In this document: piece after piece, positions 13,943 to 14,285 of the stretch
How the letters are laid out: every line of letters begins with the position of its first letter
Numbering within the stretch: position 1 is the stretch's first letter
DNA from: an uncultured Prevotellaceae bacterium
GTDB lineage: Bacteria > Bacteroidota > Bacteroidia > Bacteroidales > Bacteroidaceae
Length of the DNA stretch: 14,285 nucleotides
Assembly (NCBI GenBank): GCA_902803455.1
Contig: CADCQC010000489.1
Span: forward strand, 1 to 14,285
Direction: 5' to 3'
The notes under the pieces: model-generated
Databases searched by the model: none
What the model saw: the letters and a program-made list of their open reading frames with translations, nothing else
Told to the model about the DNA's origin: nothing
Program-made: the position numbers and the translations under genes

Positions 13943-13950
13943 TACGTTTG
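13943..13950 (+). promoter_or_regulatory. Orphan -7 box TACGTTTG with no gene downstream
   Basis: TACGTTTG matches TAnnTTTG exactly and is preceded by A/T-rich sequence, with TTTC at 13915-13918 as a poor upstream box. There is no open frame of note before the terminator at 14022, so if used it would make a short non-coding transcript. Confidence 0.45.
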
Positions 13951-13956
13951 CAAGTG

Positions 13957-14050
13957 ATTAATCTGGGTTTGTGAAAATCCTCATTAGTTTAGTTAAGTCT
14001 AGTTTAGTTTTTGTGTTGGTTGAGGGCAGCAAATTGCTGCCCTCTTTATT
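13957..14050 (+). ncRNA. Candidate small RNA of about 95 nt
   Basis: The candidate lies between the orphan -7 box and a strong intrinsic terminator. It contains two copies of TAGTTTAGTT (13985-13994 and 14000-14009) with a 15-bp period and then the terminator stem. No start codon with a useful open frame lies inside. I cannot match it to a known RNA family. It could equally be just the aroC 3' region with its terminator. Confidence 0.35.
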
Positions 14051-14054
14051 TTAT
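14022..14054 (+). terminator. Strong Rho-independent terminator
   Basis: GAGGGCAGC (14022-14030) pairs with GCTGCCCTC (14036-14044) around AAATT; two further A-T pairs can close the loop. It is followed by TTTATTTTAT. It ends either aroC readthrough or the candidate small RNA. Confidence 0.9.
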
Positions 14055-14085
14055 CATCTTTCATGATTAATTATTCATCTTTCAT
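14055..14085 (+). repeat. Two copies of CATCTTTCAT
   Basis: CATCTTTCAT occurs at 14055-14064 and 14076-14085, the same decamer as in the T-rich tract after nadR at 10617 and 10648. Both tracts follow the last gene of an operon. Confidence 0.6.
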
Positions 14086-14144
14086 CTGATATAATAACAA
14101 AATAAAAAAGAAAGAAAAAAGAAATATTATATAAATTGAGAAAA

Positions 14145-14158
14145 AGTGCCAAGGCACT
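14145..14158. repeat. Short hairpin AGTGCC-AA-GGCACT
   Basis: A perfect 6-bp dyad around AA lies 19 bp left of the long palindrome. The function is unknown; it may be part of the same intergenic element. Confidence 0.45.
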
Positions 14159-14177
14159 CACAGAAAGATAGAAAAAG

Positions 14178-14206
14178 TGGATCACGGGGACAGTCCCCGT
14201 GATCCA
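14178..14206 (-). terminator. 29-bp near-perfect palindrome, probable terminator of a minus-strand gene to the right
   Basis: Fourteen-base arms (14178-14191 and 14193-14206) are fully complementary around a single A at 14192. On the minus strand the stem is followed by ACTTTTTCTATCTTTC, giving an intrinsic terminator for a transcript entering from the right edge. On the plus strand no T-run follows. Alternatively it is a dispersed palindromic element. Apart from the features listed, 14207-14285 shows no gene I can support. Confidence 0.6.
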
Positions 14207-14285
14207 TTCATTACCACCTTGTTGTAATGTATAATTGCATGGCGGTTTGCAGCAGCCCCGAGGGTTGAATTTTATATAATTTTTG

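Noticed and set aside
14075..14284. A 69-codon minus-strand frame entering from the right edge
   Set aside because: It runs through the long palindrome and an A/T-rich low-complexity stretch and ends in the CATCTTTCAT repeat; the sequence looks non-coding.

Overview
The window looks like a chromosomal segment of a Bacteroidota species, most likely Bacteroidales and plausibly Prevotellaceae. Several upstream regions carry the Bacteroidota -7 box TAnnTTTG. Start codons are preceded by A/T-rich leaders without Shine-Dalgarno sequences. The recognisable families (secreted S8 peptidase, Nudix/winged-helix regulator, SlyD-like FKBP, chorismate synthase) also fit. The genus is an inference.

Layout. 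(1) 1-1947, minus strand: an exported subtilisin-like (S8) peptidase that runs off the left edge. (2) 1948-2355: a repeat-rich divergent intergenic region with a perfect 23-bp tandem duplication, an inverted repeat, a 19-bp tandem array with internal dyads, a good promoter and a 20-bp-period direct repeat. (3) 2356-10639, plus strand: a compact six-gene unit encoding a Nudix/winged-helix regulator, a short zinc-type MDR dehydrogenase, a glutamine-dependent asparagine-synthetase-like amidotransferase, a class I SAM methyltransferase, a one-module A-T-R enzyme (adenylation, thiolation, thioester reductase) and a NadR-like NMN adenylyltransferase/ribosylnicotinamide kinase. From the dehydrogenase onward the genes overlap by 13, 17 and 14 bp or are 4 bp apart, which implies one translationally coupled operon. 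(4) 10640-11373: T-rich CATCTTTCAT-type repeats, palindromes, a promoter and a small exported LTxxQ-like protein with a strong terminator. (5) 11374-13850: a minus-strand exported protein with a His/Gly-rich tail, divergent from slyD (Cys-rich tail) and aroC. (6) 13851-14285: no convincing gene; it holds a promoter/terminator pair that could define a roughly 95-nt RNA, T-rich repeats and a long palindrome.

How the genes may work together. The operon is the most interesting part. I read it as a small-molecule pathway. The A-T-R enzyme would activate an amino acid on a carrier domain and release it reductively as an aldehyde. The MDR enzyme could reduce or oxidise the product, the AsnB-like enzyme could form an amide and the methyltransferase could methylate it. 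The NadR-like enzyme either supplies NAD for the redox steps or acts as kinase/nucleotidyltransferase on the product. The first gene encodes a Nudix-type regulator, a class known to sense NAD-related or sugar ligands. I do not recognise a characterised cluster with this gene set. The product, substrate and order of steps are not readable from sequence alone.
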